Source of the DNA: Phytophthora quininea
Taxonomy: Eukaryota > Oomycota > Peronosporomycetes > Peronosporales > Peronosporaceae
NCBI GenBank assembly: GCA_011947345.1
Contig: JAAVTG010000593.1
Location: forward strand, 62,001-126,000
DNA length: 64,000 nt
Reading direction: 5' to 3'
Shown here: positions 34,246 through 45,050 of the stretch, one piece after another
Layout of the letters: each line of letters opens with the position of its first letter
How positions within the stretch are numbered: position 1 is the first letter of the stretch
Made by a program: the position numbers and the translations under genes
Notes under the pieces: generated by a model
Database searches by the model: none
What the model saw: the letters and a program-made list of their open reading frames with translations, nothing else
Told to the model about the DNA's origin: nothing

Positions 34246-34382
34246 GTTTTTCTACTTCGACAGACCAATCTCGAGAGATAGTTGGCACATAAGCACGAGA
34301 TAAGATGGTCATCATAATCGACTTGCCACCATAAACATTTTTTGCTACTTCTGAGCAGCACAGCTGGTGAAGACGTCTACCT

Positions 34383-35812
34383 ATGCCGCTGTCTGCAGTC
34401 AGTTTCAAACAAGTCCTGATGAGTCTCGCTGCTGAGTTGGAAGAGTCGGAAGACTCTTTGTTGGATGTGCTGGCGTTCATCGACAGCAGTGACACCGAGT
34501 CGACCATCACCTCGAGCGATGGCGACTCTATAGCAACCAATTCGTCAGAACGAAACGCCATTGAGGCCACTTCGACCAAGCGGAGAAGACGGACGAGGAA
34601 GCCAAGAGCTGCAGGGGAAGTTCCGCAGTCGACGCGGTTCCAACGGGAAAAGCGAGATGAAGTTTTGGGTCTTCGAGAGCAAGTGATTGAGCTGACGGCT
34701 CGACTGGGGCAACTACAACGAACGCGTCGGTCTCCGTTGTTTGCAGCTGTAAATGGCCCCGATTCGCCTCTTCAAACAAGCACGAAGAAATCGGTTTGGG
34801 AAGACCTGGCCAGTGTCCAATTTCAAGACCGCCAACGAGCTGAGCGAACGAACCGCCAACTGAAAATCATTCTGACCAGACAACGCAAACTCGGTCGGTC
34901 TTTCCGAAAACTTCTCGAGAAGAAAGAATCTCTGGAAGTGGGTAGCTTTATCGATTATGCTACTCTACTCAGCTTGTGCTAATATTCTTGTTGTTGCGAA
35001 GGGTTTGGAGTTTCTGCACGATGTGCTGCCAATTCCCGATTGTGTCCAACCTTCACCCAGTCGGTCAATCTTCACCATCGACATCAGTGACATGGTGCTG
35101 TCCGAGCTGGAAATGAACGTCGCCGCGCTATATTTTCAAACAGACTCGGTGCTGCAGCCGATCATCAGTCAAGTCGGCTTGTCATGTGTCGCTCAAGACA
35201 AGACGACCGATCCGCTGGGGGTTTACACGGAAGTGATGACCACCACCCCATTATCGTGTTCTCTGAAGAAAGCGAGTGAAATCCTCTGGGCAGGAACAAC
35301 GAGAGTGTCAACAGACCCCGAAAAAGTGCCTCGGTTTGTAAGTTTTGAAAGCGTCTACCATTACCGGCCTCACGTCTGAGCACAAATCGTCAGGCTTTTA
35401 ACAATTCTTGTTGTCTTAGTCGCGAGCAAGATGCACCAACTCTCTCGCTAGGAGTTGCAAGCTGGACCTATTCAATACGGTGCCAATGAATGGCCTCAAC
35501 TTTGTGCGCCGCTACGATGAAGCTGATCGGATGGTGCTGGTTAGTACGGCAAATTGGTTCCTCCCTGCAGACGGCCTTCATTTCCAAGATCACGTGTGGA
35601 CCGTCGTGTCTCGGTCTCCTGTAGACCCCATCAATTCCTGTATCGTTCAGAGTTTTTGTCGACTGGAAGCGAAGCATACAAGAGTCGGAAATGGACTAAG
35701 AGAACACTTTGTACAAGCTCAAGACTACGTGCGTGGCTCCGTGGCGAGAAAAGTTCGACAGCTTCAGGAACTGCAGCAAAGATACATGCTCGAACAAACC
35801 GTCACAAAATGA
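34383..35812 (+). CDS. START-like / M96 mating-specific-type protein, three exons
   Basis: Exons 34383-34937, 35002-35337 and 35420-35812 (introns 64 and 82 nt, GT-AG; the second has the strong donor GTAAGT) give a 427-residue protein with all frames consistent. The N-terminus is acidic/Ser-rich, then a basic bZIP-like stretch (RRRRTRKPR, then EKRDEVLGLREQVIELTARL) leads into a coiled coil. The C-terminal two-thirds resembles the START-like domain of a large oomycete family often annotated M96 mating-specific (DISDMVLSELEMNV, WTVVSRSPVDPINSCIVQSF). Members may sense lipids or act in sexual development, but the family function is not settled. The first intron has a weaker acceptor (GCGAAG), so its exact border is less certain. 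Confidence 0.7.
34938..35001 (+). other. Intron 1 of the START/M96-like gene (64 nt)
   Basis: The donor is GAA|GTGGGT and the acceptor GCGAAG|GGT. Both are weak, but removal restores the frame exactly. Confidence 0.65.
35338..35419 (+). other. Intron 2 of the START/M96-like gene (82 nt)
   Basis: The donor is TTT|GTAAGT and the acceptor TCTTAG|TCG. It contains in-frame stops and removal joins the frames. Confidence 0.85.
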
Positions 35813-35949
35813 TTAGGAGTCCAAAAAAAAGTTGTGACCCGGAAACGAAAGTAAATGGCATTCCCCCAGTCTTGGGATTAAGTTGATCGTTCTACGACAT
35901 CTCGACGTCATCGGGGCCCCGGTCGTCGCGACTACGCGAGTCTTGGGGT

Positions 35950-36872
35950 TTACGCTCCCTGTCGTGAGTCGGATATCCGGAGATTGCCAAAGCGAGGCGA
36001 GAGCTTCCCAACCAGGACACTACGCTTGCATGACTTAACTCTATCTCGGTGAAAGTCCCCAGTCTTTTGTTTCTCTCGCTCGCTGACCGCAGAACCGCGA
36101 TTGCTTGCTACTCCCGACTGACTTTTGATTTTGGTACGCGCCGTGATCAGCAGGCAGGCCGTGAGCGTGGTGCGATGCCAGATTGCTTGGACGAACTCCC
36201 AATTGAGTCCGCTCACTTTGGACGCGACGTTGAACGGCATCTCGTGCGTCGCAAAGAGCAAGTACAAGCCCAACTCGAGCTTCCTCGTCTTGAGAATCGT
36301 GCTCCATCCTCTCGAAATGCCAATGTAGTAGAAGCGGAAGATAAAAATGAAGGCCAGGTTGGCGTTTTCGGCCGCATTTGAGATGCTTTGGCCAACATTT
36401 TCGGACAAACCTTGTGGGGAACAGGTCACCACGCAGGAGAGCAGGATGGACACGAGGTCGACCAGGATCAGCACTTCAGCCACGTACGTGAGGTACATGA
36501 CGGAGCGCAGCTTGAACTTCTTGTTGAGGTCGTAGCCAATGATGGTGATCTGCAATAGGAAGGTCAGCACGCAGCAGGCTTAGGAGATGTCGTTAACCGA
36601 CTCGACAAAGTCCTGGTCGTCTTTCGCGAACGGGATGACCACTACAGTGCCCAATGTCCCGACAAACAGAAGCAGCTTCACTCGTCGCTCGCTTCGTCGT
36701 TTCCAGTGAAGGCTGCTAGGTACAGAAACAGCGTGTAGTTGAGCAGCAACACGATCGGTAGGAAGGCCTGCAGTGCCATGTCGTCAATCTTCTCCTGCGT
36801 CACGGACATCCAAATGGTGTTGTCCTCGAGGCTCTGAATGCTGCTACTATTGCTCGCTACCATGCTTGTCAC
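35950..36872 (-). pseudogene. Multi-pass membrane protein, damaged
   Basis: The N-terminal frame from 36872 (or the Met at 36863) includes a membrane helix (LQAFLPIVLLLNYTLFLYLA). After a -1 shift near 36690 it continues (KLLLFVGTLGTVVVIPFA), meets a TAA near 36583, and then reads through hydrophobic segments (VLTFLLQITIIGYDL, VAEVLILVDLVSILLSCVV, LAFIFIFRFYYIGI, CLLITA) to 35950. About five membrane helices are visible. The layout (N-terminal segment, TM cluster) would suit a ligand-gated or ion-channel-like protein, but I cannot name the family. Both a frameshift and a nonsense codon are present. Confidence 0.5.
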
Positions 36873-37069
36873 GTCTGAACAACTCGAAATGGAGACAGCA
36901 TGTCAACTCGAGCAAGCAGCTAAAAATATGCAAGTCTTGCCCTCGGTGAAAATATTATTCATACTTAGATGGAGCCCAGACTGAAAGTCAACAAGATTTC
37001 TAGCCTTCCGCGGGCGCCATCCACTTCAAAGTTTGATGGACCCACTTCTTCTTGAGGAGGCAGTCGAAG

Positions 37070-37085
37070 TCATTCGTGAATTTGC
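37070..37085 (+). promoter_or_regulatory. Oomycete Inr+FPR core promoter, second MIF gene
   Basis: TCATTCGTGAATTTGC lies 37 nt before the ATG at 37122 and fits the initiator plus flank. Confidence 0.65.
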
Positions 37086-37121
37086 TGAAGACCGTATAAG
37101 AAGCAACGAGCCCAGCCAAAC

Positions 37122-37524
37122 ATGCCACTAGTCACCGTCACGAGCAACGTCTCCAAATCCGGCATCGACATCGACACCACGACACATTGGAGGATTGCTT
37201 TGGTTTCCCAGCGATGGCCGTGATCGCGTCGCTGCATCTGGGCGTACCAATGACCATCGGCTTTAGCAACGAGGTAGGATTTTAGAAGTCTCTCTAGCAA
37301 CGAACTTTACGAGCAGTGTCAATGTTCAGCCTTGTGCGTACGTCCAAGCTCGCTGCACTGGTCGCATCGACGACAACCGTAACCCGAAGACCATTGCGGC
37401 GCTCACCAACACCGTGTCGGAGCACTTGAAAGTGCCAACAAATCGCGTCGTCGTGGAGCTCGTCGACATTCGAGTGGGCAATATTGGTGTCGGTGGGAAC
37501 GTTATGATCCCACCATCTGAATAA
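37122..37524 (+). pseudogene. Second MIF-like gene, exon 1 deleted and frameshifted
   Basis: Exon 1 (37122-37273) begins MPLVTVTSNVSKSGIDID with Pro after Met. It lacks 16 nt relative to the MIF gene at 33810, so the frame is lost in the middle; the following codons (LEDCFGFPAMAV) match MIF only in the other frame. A 56-nt GT-AG intron (37274-37329) sits at the same place as in the first MIF. Exon 2 (37330-37524) is intact (NPKTIAALTNTVSEHLKVP) and ends PPSE. Promoter, intron position and C-terminus show it is a true paralogue damaged only in exon 1. Confidence 0.75.
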
Positions 37525-37695
37525 CCCGGCGACAGCAGCAGCAGCAAAGGAAACTAGTTAGCAATTAGTTTCCATCGAGAACTGTCCAAGTCAACACACG
37601 AACTTCTTTTCTTTAACCACCAGACTGAAAAGGTATCTTTTGTCGAAAGGCCGCGATTAGTGGAGACCATTCCTGGAATCGCATCGCTGACCGTC

Positions 37696-39784
37696 ATGAC
37701 ACGCCCAGCGGCTCTCTCCGCGCAATTCCTTCTAGTTCTAGTAATTGCCATCGCAGCACAGCAAACCCAAGCTTTAGGAGCTCGAAGCTCCTACCGGAAC
37801 CGTCGAAGTGGCGGATTCACGTCCAACGTGACGGTCGAGCACTACGAAAATGCTCTGCGCAATATTCGAGAAGCCAACACGTCCGCCAGTCTGGAACTAC
37901 TGACCAAGTTAACGCTAAAGCACTTCGAGTTCAAGTACGACTCGGTGGAAGGTCGGACGATGCAGTTGGGCATTCTTGGTCCCGAGTTAAGGGTTTTAGT
38001 CCCTGAAGCAGTGCAAGTGCTACCCGAACGCTTCGTGTTCGATCGAGACGGTCGAGGCAAAATTGCTCTGCAGGATTTCCACGTCGTGGACAAGGACGCA
38101 CTCTACATGCACAATTTGGGGGCGACGCAGCAACTTTTCCTGGACTTAAGAGCCCAACAAGAAGAGATCTTGGCTCTACGCCAGCTTGCAGCTAGTCAAC
38201 AGCTGAAGATCGACGAACTGCAAGGATATTTGGAGCAGGAGGCGAGCGCGCAGCTGGTGGAGAAGAGGAAAATCGCTGAAGCGGAATTAGCGAAAGCTGA
38301 GAAGTCGATCGAAGAAGCACGAGTGCGAGGAGTGAAGACCGAAAGACGTTGGACTTGAAGCGCGACCACGAACTGCAAGTGGAAGGTGAAAAGCACTCGC
38401 TAGCGCAACAAAGACTCCAAGAAGAGGATGTGTCCCGACGGGATCAAAACCGAGACCTCGTTCAGCTGCAGGAGGAGTCGAACATTCGCATTGAAATGCT
38501 CGTCGCGAGACTGAGGAAGTTTTGAAGGAGAGGCAGCTCGAAGCTGACCACGCTCGTGCTTTATTGGAACGCAACACAACACTGGAGAAAGCGGCTATCG
38601 ATGTAGAAGGACGGATCCGACAGCAGAGGGCGAATCAGGATATCGAGATGGCTCAACTGCAGCAGCGACTAGAAGCCGACCGTGTCAAACTGATGCAAGC
38701 TCTTCAAGCCACTTTCGACAATATTGGACAAGGAATTTCAGTGCTACTAGCAGACAAGCAGAAGCTCATCAAATTCGTCGGTGGGTTTGTGGCACTCGCT
38801 GCTGGAATTTACCTCAGTCGAGAGGTCATTCGTATCGTGGGCAAATTAATCGAGCAGCGACTCGGCAAACCCTCACTCGTTCGGGAGACGTCTCGTTCAG
38901 CAGGAGCTTTCGGCTTCCTGAGAGCTTTATTCCGACGACACTCCACCAAAGGCAAAGACGAACTGGCGGACGTGGTGCTTCGGGATGCTTTAGAGACGCG
39001 AGTGTTTGAAATCGCTCGATCCACTCGTAACGCGCTGCTACATGGCGCTCCGTATCGTCACTTGCTGCTGTACGGTCCTCCAGGAACAGGAAAGACGATG
39101 GTAGCGAAGAGGTTGGCGAAGGCTTCAGGCATGGACTACGCCATCTTGAGCGGCGGTGACGTCGGCCCACTTGGTTCGGACGCGGTGACGGAACTCCACG
39201 CTCTCTTCAAATGGGCCAACTCCTCTCCACGCGGAGTGTTAATTTTCATTGACGAAGCCGAAGCTTTCCTCGGCTGTCGAGCGACGAGAAAAACCCACAT
39301 GAGCGAAGCGATGCGGAATGCCCTCAATGCTCTGCTCTACCACACGGGAACGCAGTCCAAGACGTTTATGCTGGTGGTGGCGACGAACCGACCGGAGGAT
39401 CTGGACACGGCAGTGACCGATCGAATCGACGACACGCTGCATTTCAACTTACCGGAGACCAAAGAGCGCGTGCGATTGCTGCAGATGTACTTCAACGAGT
39501 ATGTCGCTCACTTGACGAAATCTTCCAGCAACAGTGACAAGACAGACCCCAAAGCTGCCGTTAGCGCTTTACCTCCAGTCGGCGCGGAGATCATGACTCA
39601 GTACGGAGAAGTCACTCGAGGAATGAGCGGCCGAGAGATCGCGAAAATGATGCTGTATATGCAGAGTATCGTGTACGCTCAAGACGAGGTGGTGGTGACG
39701 CCGAAACTCGTGGACCGAGTCGTAACCGAGAAAGTGGACGAGCACAAGCGCAAACTGGAACTCAAGAACTACAATGATGAGTGA
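37696..39784 (+). CDS. S74-like / coiled-coil / AAA ATPase (ATAD3-type) protein
   Basis: From the ATG at 37696: a hydrophobic signal-like N-terminus (FLLVLVIAIAAQQTQALG), then a region resembling the intramolecular chaperone (peptidase S74) domain (VEGRTMQLGILGPELRVLVP, HVVDKDALYMHNLGATQQL; residues 84-147), then a long coiled coil interrupted by two -1 shifts (about 38330 and 38505). Next come a membrane segment (FVGGFVALAAGIYL, about 38775), the ATAD3 signature LGKPSLVRETSR (about 38865), Walker A GPPGTGKT (39074-39097), Walker B VLIFIDEAEAF (about 39238) and an arginine-finger region ATNRPEDLDTAVTDRIDD. ATAD3 ATPases sit in the mitochondrial inner membrane. An S74-like part and a secretory-type N-terminus are unusual for them. 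Confidence 0.75.
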
Positions 39785-40570
39785 GCAGTCTTCCCAGAGG
39801 AATAAAGAGGAACCCACAACCAAAAACGATCTGTCTCGCATGCCGAGAAATGTCTGGCAACATATGTGAGTGTTTACTGCTTTCATGTTCGCCCTTGACG
39901 GGAAAGTATTCACGAAGAAGAGTTAGGGTACTGAAGTAAGCGAGCTCCGTTCCAAACCATGAATGTATCGTGACGACAGTGTCGTCTCGATATGAACTGG
40001 AAATTGCTTAAGAGAAGTGAAATAACGAGTAGACACACCCAAAAACATTTATAATTTGAAACTAAACTCTCTTTGTCAATCACACCCAACGAGCCAATCT
40101 TACTCAACGAGCCACAAATCCCATTCGCCATCTTCGCCAGGTGAGGCAGAACCAAGTTGACGATCTTTGACGAAGAACGATTAGTGTATGGGATACCTTG
40201 TACCGACCGTGTATTGCGTACAAGGTATCCATACAATAATCGTATTACACGATTACTTTATCGTCCATTCGGCGAGTCGAGTTGATCAAGCTCCATTTTC
40301 TTCGGACAACGTTTGTCGGCTTCGATATCTGACGCCATCGCACTGCATGAACATACTGTAGGCCGAACACAACAAGATGAAGCCAACCCCAAAAGACAGA
40401 TTCGGACAGCAAAACGCTATCGAGCTATCGAATGTTGTCACCAACCTGCACATCTCAACTCCCTCTCGTACGGCTGAGCTGTGAAGGCAAACCGGCTCGT
40501 GGAGAAGTCGTTGTCCAAGATTTACTTGTGGCTGGGGCCATAGAATTCCTCCCTCGTCGCGTTTCAGAGA

Positions 40571-40586
40571 TCATTTATCAATTTGC
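40571..40586 (+). promoter_or_regulatory. Oomycete Inr+FPR core promoter, RxLR copy 1
   Basis: TCATTTATCAATTTGC lies 32 nt before the ATG at 40618. The same site is at 51940-51955 (copy 2) and, as TCACTTCTCAATTTGC on the minus strand, at 58415-58430 (copy 3). It argues that translation starts at 40618 and not at the upstream ATG at 40432. Confidence 0.75.
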
Positions 40587-40617
40587 AGCCAAACTCCCGC
40601 CTCGATCAAAATTCGCC

Positions 40618-41135
40618 ATGCGTCTGACTGGAATCGTCCTCGTTGCTGCCTCCGTTCTGCTGTCAAGCCTCGACGCTGTTTCGACCGGTGCGCTCGTCCA
40701 AACGGGTACTACGAACTCTGTCCAAGCGCCTCGGTTCCTCCGATCGACGACGGCAACGAAGGAGGAAGACTCGGAAGACGACAATTACTCGGCCGACGAA
40801 GAAAGAGCTCCTCTGATCGATCCGGTCGTGGGCAAAATCCCAAGCACAGTGAACCGGTTGACGACTGCCGACGGCAAAAACTCTCCAAGACTCTCGACTA
40901 TGCCATCAAGAACTGGCAGCTCCGAAGCCAGGTCAGCAAGACGTTCAGAGATATCGAATCCAAGGGGTGGACTCCGGCGAAGGTGGCGGACAAGTTCAAC
41001 ATTAAGTGGAAGGTGGAGAACTTGTCGCCGAAGATGTTGGATCATGACGAGGGCTACCACTTTTGGCGCCAGTTTATAAAGTACTGGGGCAAGGCCCACC
41101 CCGTCAAGAACCCTGTCAAGGTTAAGGTGGATTAG
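40618..41135 (+). CDS. RxLR effector gene, copy 1 (frame change at an A5 run)
   Basis: A signal peptide (MRLTGIVLVAASVLLSSLDA) is followed by the host-targeting motifs RFLR at residues 39-42 and DEER at 60-63. After about residue 87 the opening frame continues only as Arg/Ser-rich sequence. In the -1 frame, entered at the A5 run 40876-40880, the sequence reads as a typical RxLR effector tail: aromatic and charged helices with a W..G..P..V pattern, to the stop at 41133-41135. RxLR proteins are secreted and act inside plant cells. The same change is present in copies 2 and 3. A missing A, a true shared lesion, or a 65-nt intron with poor borders would each join the two parts. Confidence 0.8.
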
Positions 41136-41667
41136 TTTTCCGATGGCAGCAATAACTACTCGAATAGTTGATCGGGAAACTACACAGATTCTTGCCAAAA
41201 AAGAGATTAACCACCGTCCAGTAAGTGTCGAGGAAATTGTTCCGATGGAGCGATTCCCGTTGGTGTTTCCTGCAGTTCACAGCCATCGTGCCATCAATTT
41301 ATGGACGGGGTGCACCGATCGCGCGCGAGTTCAATTCAGATTGGAGCAGTGACAGTGTAGTGCTGATTGCCATGCTACCGGAGAAAACCTTCTACCCTCT
41401 GCCTGAAGGTAAATCTATTCTCTGTTAGTGCTAACTTATTGACTCCTGATATCGCTAAAGGCTGTGCCTTACACGCTCTGGTACCTGTATGTCTTATTTG
41501 TTTGTGCCTTGAGACTTTGAGACTTCCCCTTCTCCACGAGGGGGCTTCGCATCCAAGAAGGGGGTCCCCCGAAGAGGCGCTAAAGAAGATCTTGAGGCCG
41601 GAGATATTAAAGTGCAGCAACGAAAACCTGGCCATCACCCACACGATAAACTCTATATCCCTCAACC
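41136..41667 (+). repeat. Cassette spacer between RxLR and ankyrin, copy A
   Basis: These 532 nt link the RxLR stop to the ankyrin start. The inverted copy (57337-57868) is also 532 nt and closely similar. Copy C keeps only the ankyrin-side part (62727-63010). No gene is recognised in it. Confidence 0.75.
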
Positions 41668-42000
41668 ATGCCGCTACGCAGAGCCCAGTCGACCACAATT
41701 CGACATATATTTCAGGAGAGCGCCTCGCCATTGCTTCTCCAAAACCTCTAACTGGAGGCTTCTAGATCTCGAACCGAGTCACTCTTCCGGTTGACGCACA
41801 CGAAGCAATTAGACACATGATGCAGCTTCTGGTCGTTAAGGTAGCGCTTCCAGACGCCCCGAGATCGTTAACGCCATCGTATCGAACTTCCTGGTGGCCG
41901 ACATTTCGCTGATGCTGGCGTGTTGGGTGCGTCCAATCGGTTCATTGTCGTTGGTGGAGATGGTTTGGACACGAGGCTGTCATACTAGCCGATGCCAAAA
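41668..42000 (+). pseudogene. Ankyrin-family gene, N-terminal fragment (copy A)
   Basis: It starts MPLRRAQSTTIRHIFQESAS, an N-terminus shared with copies at 57336 (minus) and 62726 (minus). It meets an early stop and frame changes, continues as PEIVNAIVSNFLVADISLML in another frame, and loses homology near 42000, so the ankyrin repeats themselves are missing. Confidence 0.65.
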
Positions 42001-43480
42001 TGTGCGCTGACCATTGTCACCGCATATATTGACCGTAGTCACCACTAGGAAGAGCTTTTCCACCAAATGAATTCAGGACTCAAAGTGTTATTCAATCCAG
42101 CAATTGTGCGATCCGACATTATCTTCATTTCTACCTGACTACACAACTTGTGCTGAAGGTGTGGTTATGTTGGAACACTCGGAGAGGGGGTGCCAGAGGG
42201 CGATAGGAAGAGATGTGTCAGATAGGTGGCAAATAGCCGAGTGAGAGTGCATTCCAAGGATATCACAGTGGGTTGAACCCTTGGGCCTCTATGCTGGACC
42301 TCCACGTGGACGAGTGTGATGCTTGACACTGCACAGTTCCAGCAGGTTAGTCCTCCGTACTGCTGCAGCGAGGCATTTGGGCACGAGCCCACAGGGCAAA
42401 CTCGATTGCTGTAGGGAAATCTCGTATCGTTCATCGAATGTATGGATTATTATTGTACTATACTAACACGCCTTGCGGTGCGATTGCGGTATGTACTACG
42501 AAATGTAATTACCGGCTGAAAGATTCTTTTGGCCGATTCGTTTGATCAGTGTTGCGAGGCCAGAATGTTTGTCTCTTGAGTGGCTGTCGGCATCCATTGC
42601 CGAGAAGCTCAGCGGTGAAGAAGCCCTCCTCGGTGTCGCGGGGAACCCCGAGTACAGCAGACACAGTTGAGCAGATCCTGGGGGCTAGAGCGAACCCGGC
42701 TGCCGTGTGCTTCAGATCAGCAAGATTTTGGCATGGCTGCTCTCCTGAGCTGGTCCAGTGCCAGTAGAGCGCAGGAAAATACAAGGACGTGAGTTCAGCT
42801 CACTTCACATTTAGCAAGCAACCGACTAATTCACCTCTGTCGTTTGTGAGAATTCCAACTCTAAGTAGCGTTGGAACGGCACAAAACCTTCACACCAATG
42901 CTGACTTGGGCCAGCTCCGGCTGACCTCTTCACTATTGCCTTACTTAGTGGCATTAACTCGGCTTCCCTCAAAACATTTTTTCCGACGATTGACTCTCAT
43001 ACGACGGGTCAAAAGAGTTGGCGTCCAAAACAACCTCCATTACATTTGCGTCTGTGTTGGCATTCGTCTCGCCGGAGGACGCGTCAGAGTCATCGATACT
43101 GTCATCACACAACGTCTGGAAAACAGCGCGTTGTAGTGTTTTCTCGTGTGAGGACAGTAAGTCCGTGAACGGGCTGGATGTCTGTCGTCGCTCCCCGAGA
43201 GGTATAGCTTGCAGGGGAAGCGACTGGTAGCCCATGAGTTAAGGCCAGCCCGAGGAAGGGCATTTCTCGCTTCCAGCGAAAACAAACCACGCCAGCTTGG
43301 CGAGCCGAAGGGTCTCAAACTCAGAATGTCGTTAATCTTCTAGTCGGGCGTACGCTGCGCTCGGTGACCTGTAAAAGCGCTCACGCGCCGACGTCCATCC
43401 TTTGATGTGAGCTCACAGGGTTGAGGAACGGAGCTTGCCAAGCTCAGGCAGACCTTTGGGAGATTGGTAGCCGGCGACTG
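42000..43480. other. Intergenic, no gene recognised
   Basis: Several open frames of 60-115 codons are seen on both strands (one acidic, 43235-42969 minus) but no domain is recognised. Confidence 0.35.
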
Positions 43481-43489
43481 CGGATCAAT

Positions 43490-45050
43490 TCCACCGCTGT
43501 CCCGGAAGGGCCGAATCACGAAGAGACAACCCTAGCGCAGGCCACACAGAGTCGTCGACCTTAGACTCGGCGAAGTTGTTGTGTGAATTGCGAGGAAGCC
43601 AAACGTGCCGATTTCGTGTGTTCTTCAACACTACAAGAACATCAAAGACGACGTCGAAGCTTGCAGACTTGTCGCCATTGTTGCTGTAAATAAAGGCGAG
43701 TTTGTCCACTGTTGGACAAGTCAAACCATTTCGAACGTTTGAGTGAATGTAGCCTTCAATACTCCAACATCGTTCTGAGGCATCAAACAAAGTTGAAAGC
43801 GCGAAATTTGCTCGGCAATAACTGCTACCATTGGGGATATCCACGCGCCACCATCGCAATTGCGGGGTCATCATGTATAGCTAACGACGGTCGAGTGGCC
43901 ACCACGTCTTCGCAGCAAAGAACGTTGTGATTTGGCTATTTATCGCTCTCTTCTCGCCGGCAGTTGAATATCCCAGCTCCACACCGATTTTGAACCCTTT
44001 GGTAATCACTTTCACGAGATTATTGTAGGCGACCAGCATTGAAGCCTTTGTCTGGTCTAAAAGATACGCGATAGTCATCGTATTATGCGAAACAAAACTC
44101 CGGCGGTAGGCAGTTGAATGGCGAAACAGCTTCTGGACGTCGCTATCCAGACCAGGTTGCTGATCGTTGCAAATGGGAAGACTTTTCAATTTGATAAATT
44201 GCTCAAATATCACCGATGGAGAAGAGCCATCCTGCTCAAAGCATCCCAAGGACTCTATGATTGGATCAATTAGCTGGAGAATTATAGTACCTTGGAGCGA
44301 AAACGTATCCGAGTAAACTATGCGTCGTACTGCTAGCATCTTTTCACTTTTGTATGCTGCGATTAATTAATCGTCGTCCATCGTGCGACGGATAGTGTCC
44401 TCGTTCTCGCGCACGTTTCGGATGCTGGTGCAGTGAAAATACCAGCACATTGAGCATGCGGTGACAACGCCGCGTTGAAAAATTTCTGGACGTTCGTGGT
44501 GATTGATTGTTGGCCAAGACGACATGTTAGTGTGCGTCCGTACGAATCAAGACAGGCTCTGTATTGGACCAGTCGACAACTTCATTCACGAAAGTAATCT
44601 AATCCACCATTGCAGCGATATATTTTCCAGTTTTCGTGTCTTCACCTATCGATCTCGTCGCCCACAGCACAGGCTTCATTTCGCGTGCCGCAATGACGAA
44701 ATTCATCAACTTTGACGCCCTACAATTTCCCGAGCTGTCCGACTCCAAACCAAGCTACTGGTAGTGCATCAATTCCACCAGCACCAGGTAATCGCGCTCC
44801 AGCAACTGTTCGCTCAGGTGGCGATGATCTGGGATTGCTATGCCAGGGTAGGCACGTGGCAGTTGCTTCTCCATGAGCAGGCTCTCGATGTCCATGAACT
44901 CGAAACTGTTGTAGTAAAATCCCATCGCGATTAGATCCCATGCCTCGCTCTTCGTCAGTTCGCGTCGTCGTCTTCACCGAGGGGTTGCCGTTTTTCAATT
45001 GCTGCCTCGGTCTGTAGTTTCTCGATAGGTGTCGCAATCTTCGAATCCTT
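43490..45050 (-). mobile_element. hAT-type transposase remnant
   Basis: Reading the minus strand: a segment ending KLMNFVIAAREMKPVLW (about 44700); then IDPIIESLGCFEQDGSSPSV, HNTMTIAYLLDQTKA and KTWWPLDRR (44340-43880); then the hAT dimerisation region (YPQLRWWRVDIPNG, ASERCWSIEGYIHS, VRNGLTCPTVDKLAFI; 43870-43680). The conserved SERxWS-type box is visible. Stops and frame changes are spread through it, so it is a fossil. Confidence 0.65.

Noticed and set aside
40432..40617. Upstream 62-codon in-frame extension of RxLR copy 1 (also in copy 2)
   Set aside because: The initiator element at 40571 lies inside it, and the signal peptide would no longer be N-terminal. It reflects conservation of duplicated 5' sequence.
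40871..40885. Canonical -1 ribosomal slippery site in the RxLR genes
   Set aside because: GGC AAA AAC does not fit X XXY YYZ because the first base is C. Kept only as one of several options.
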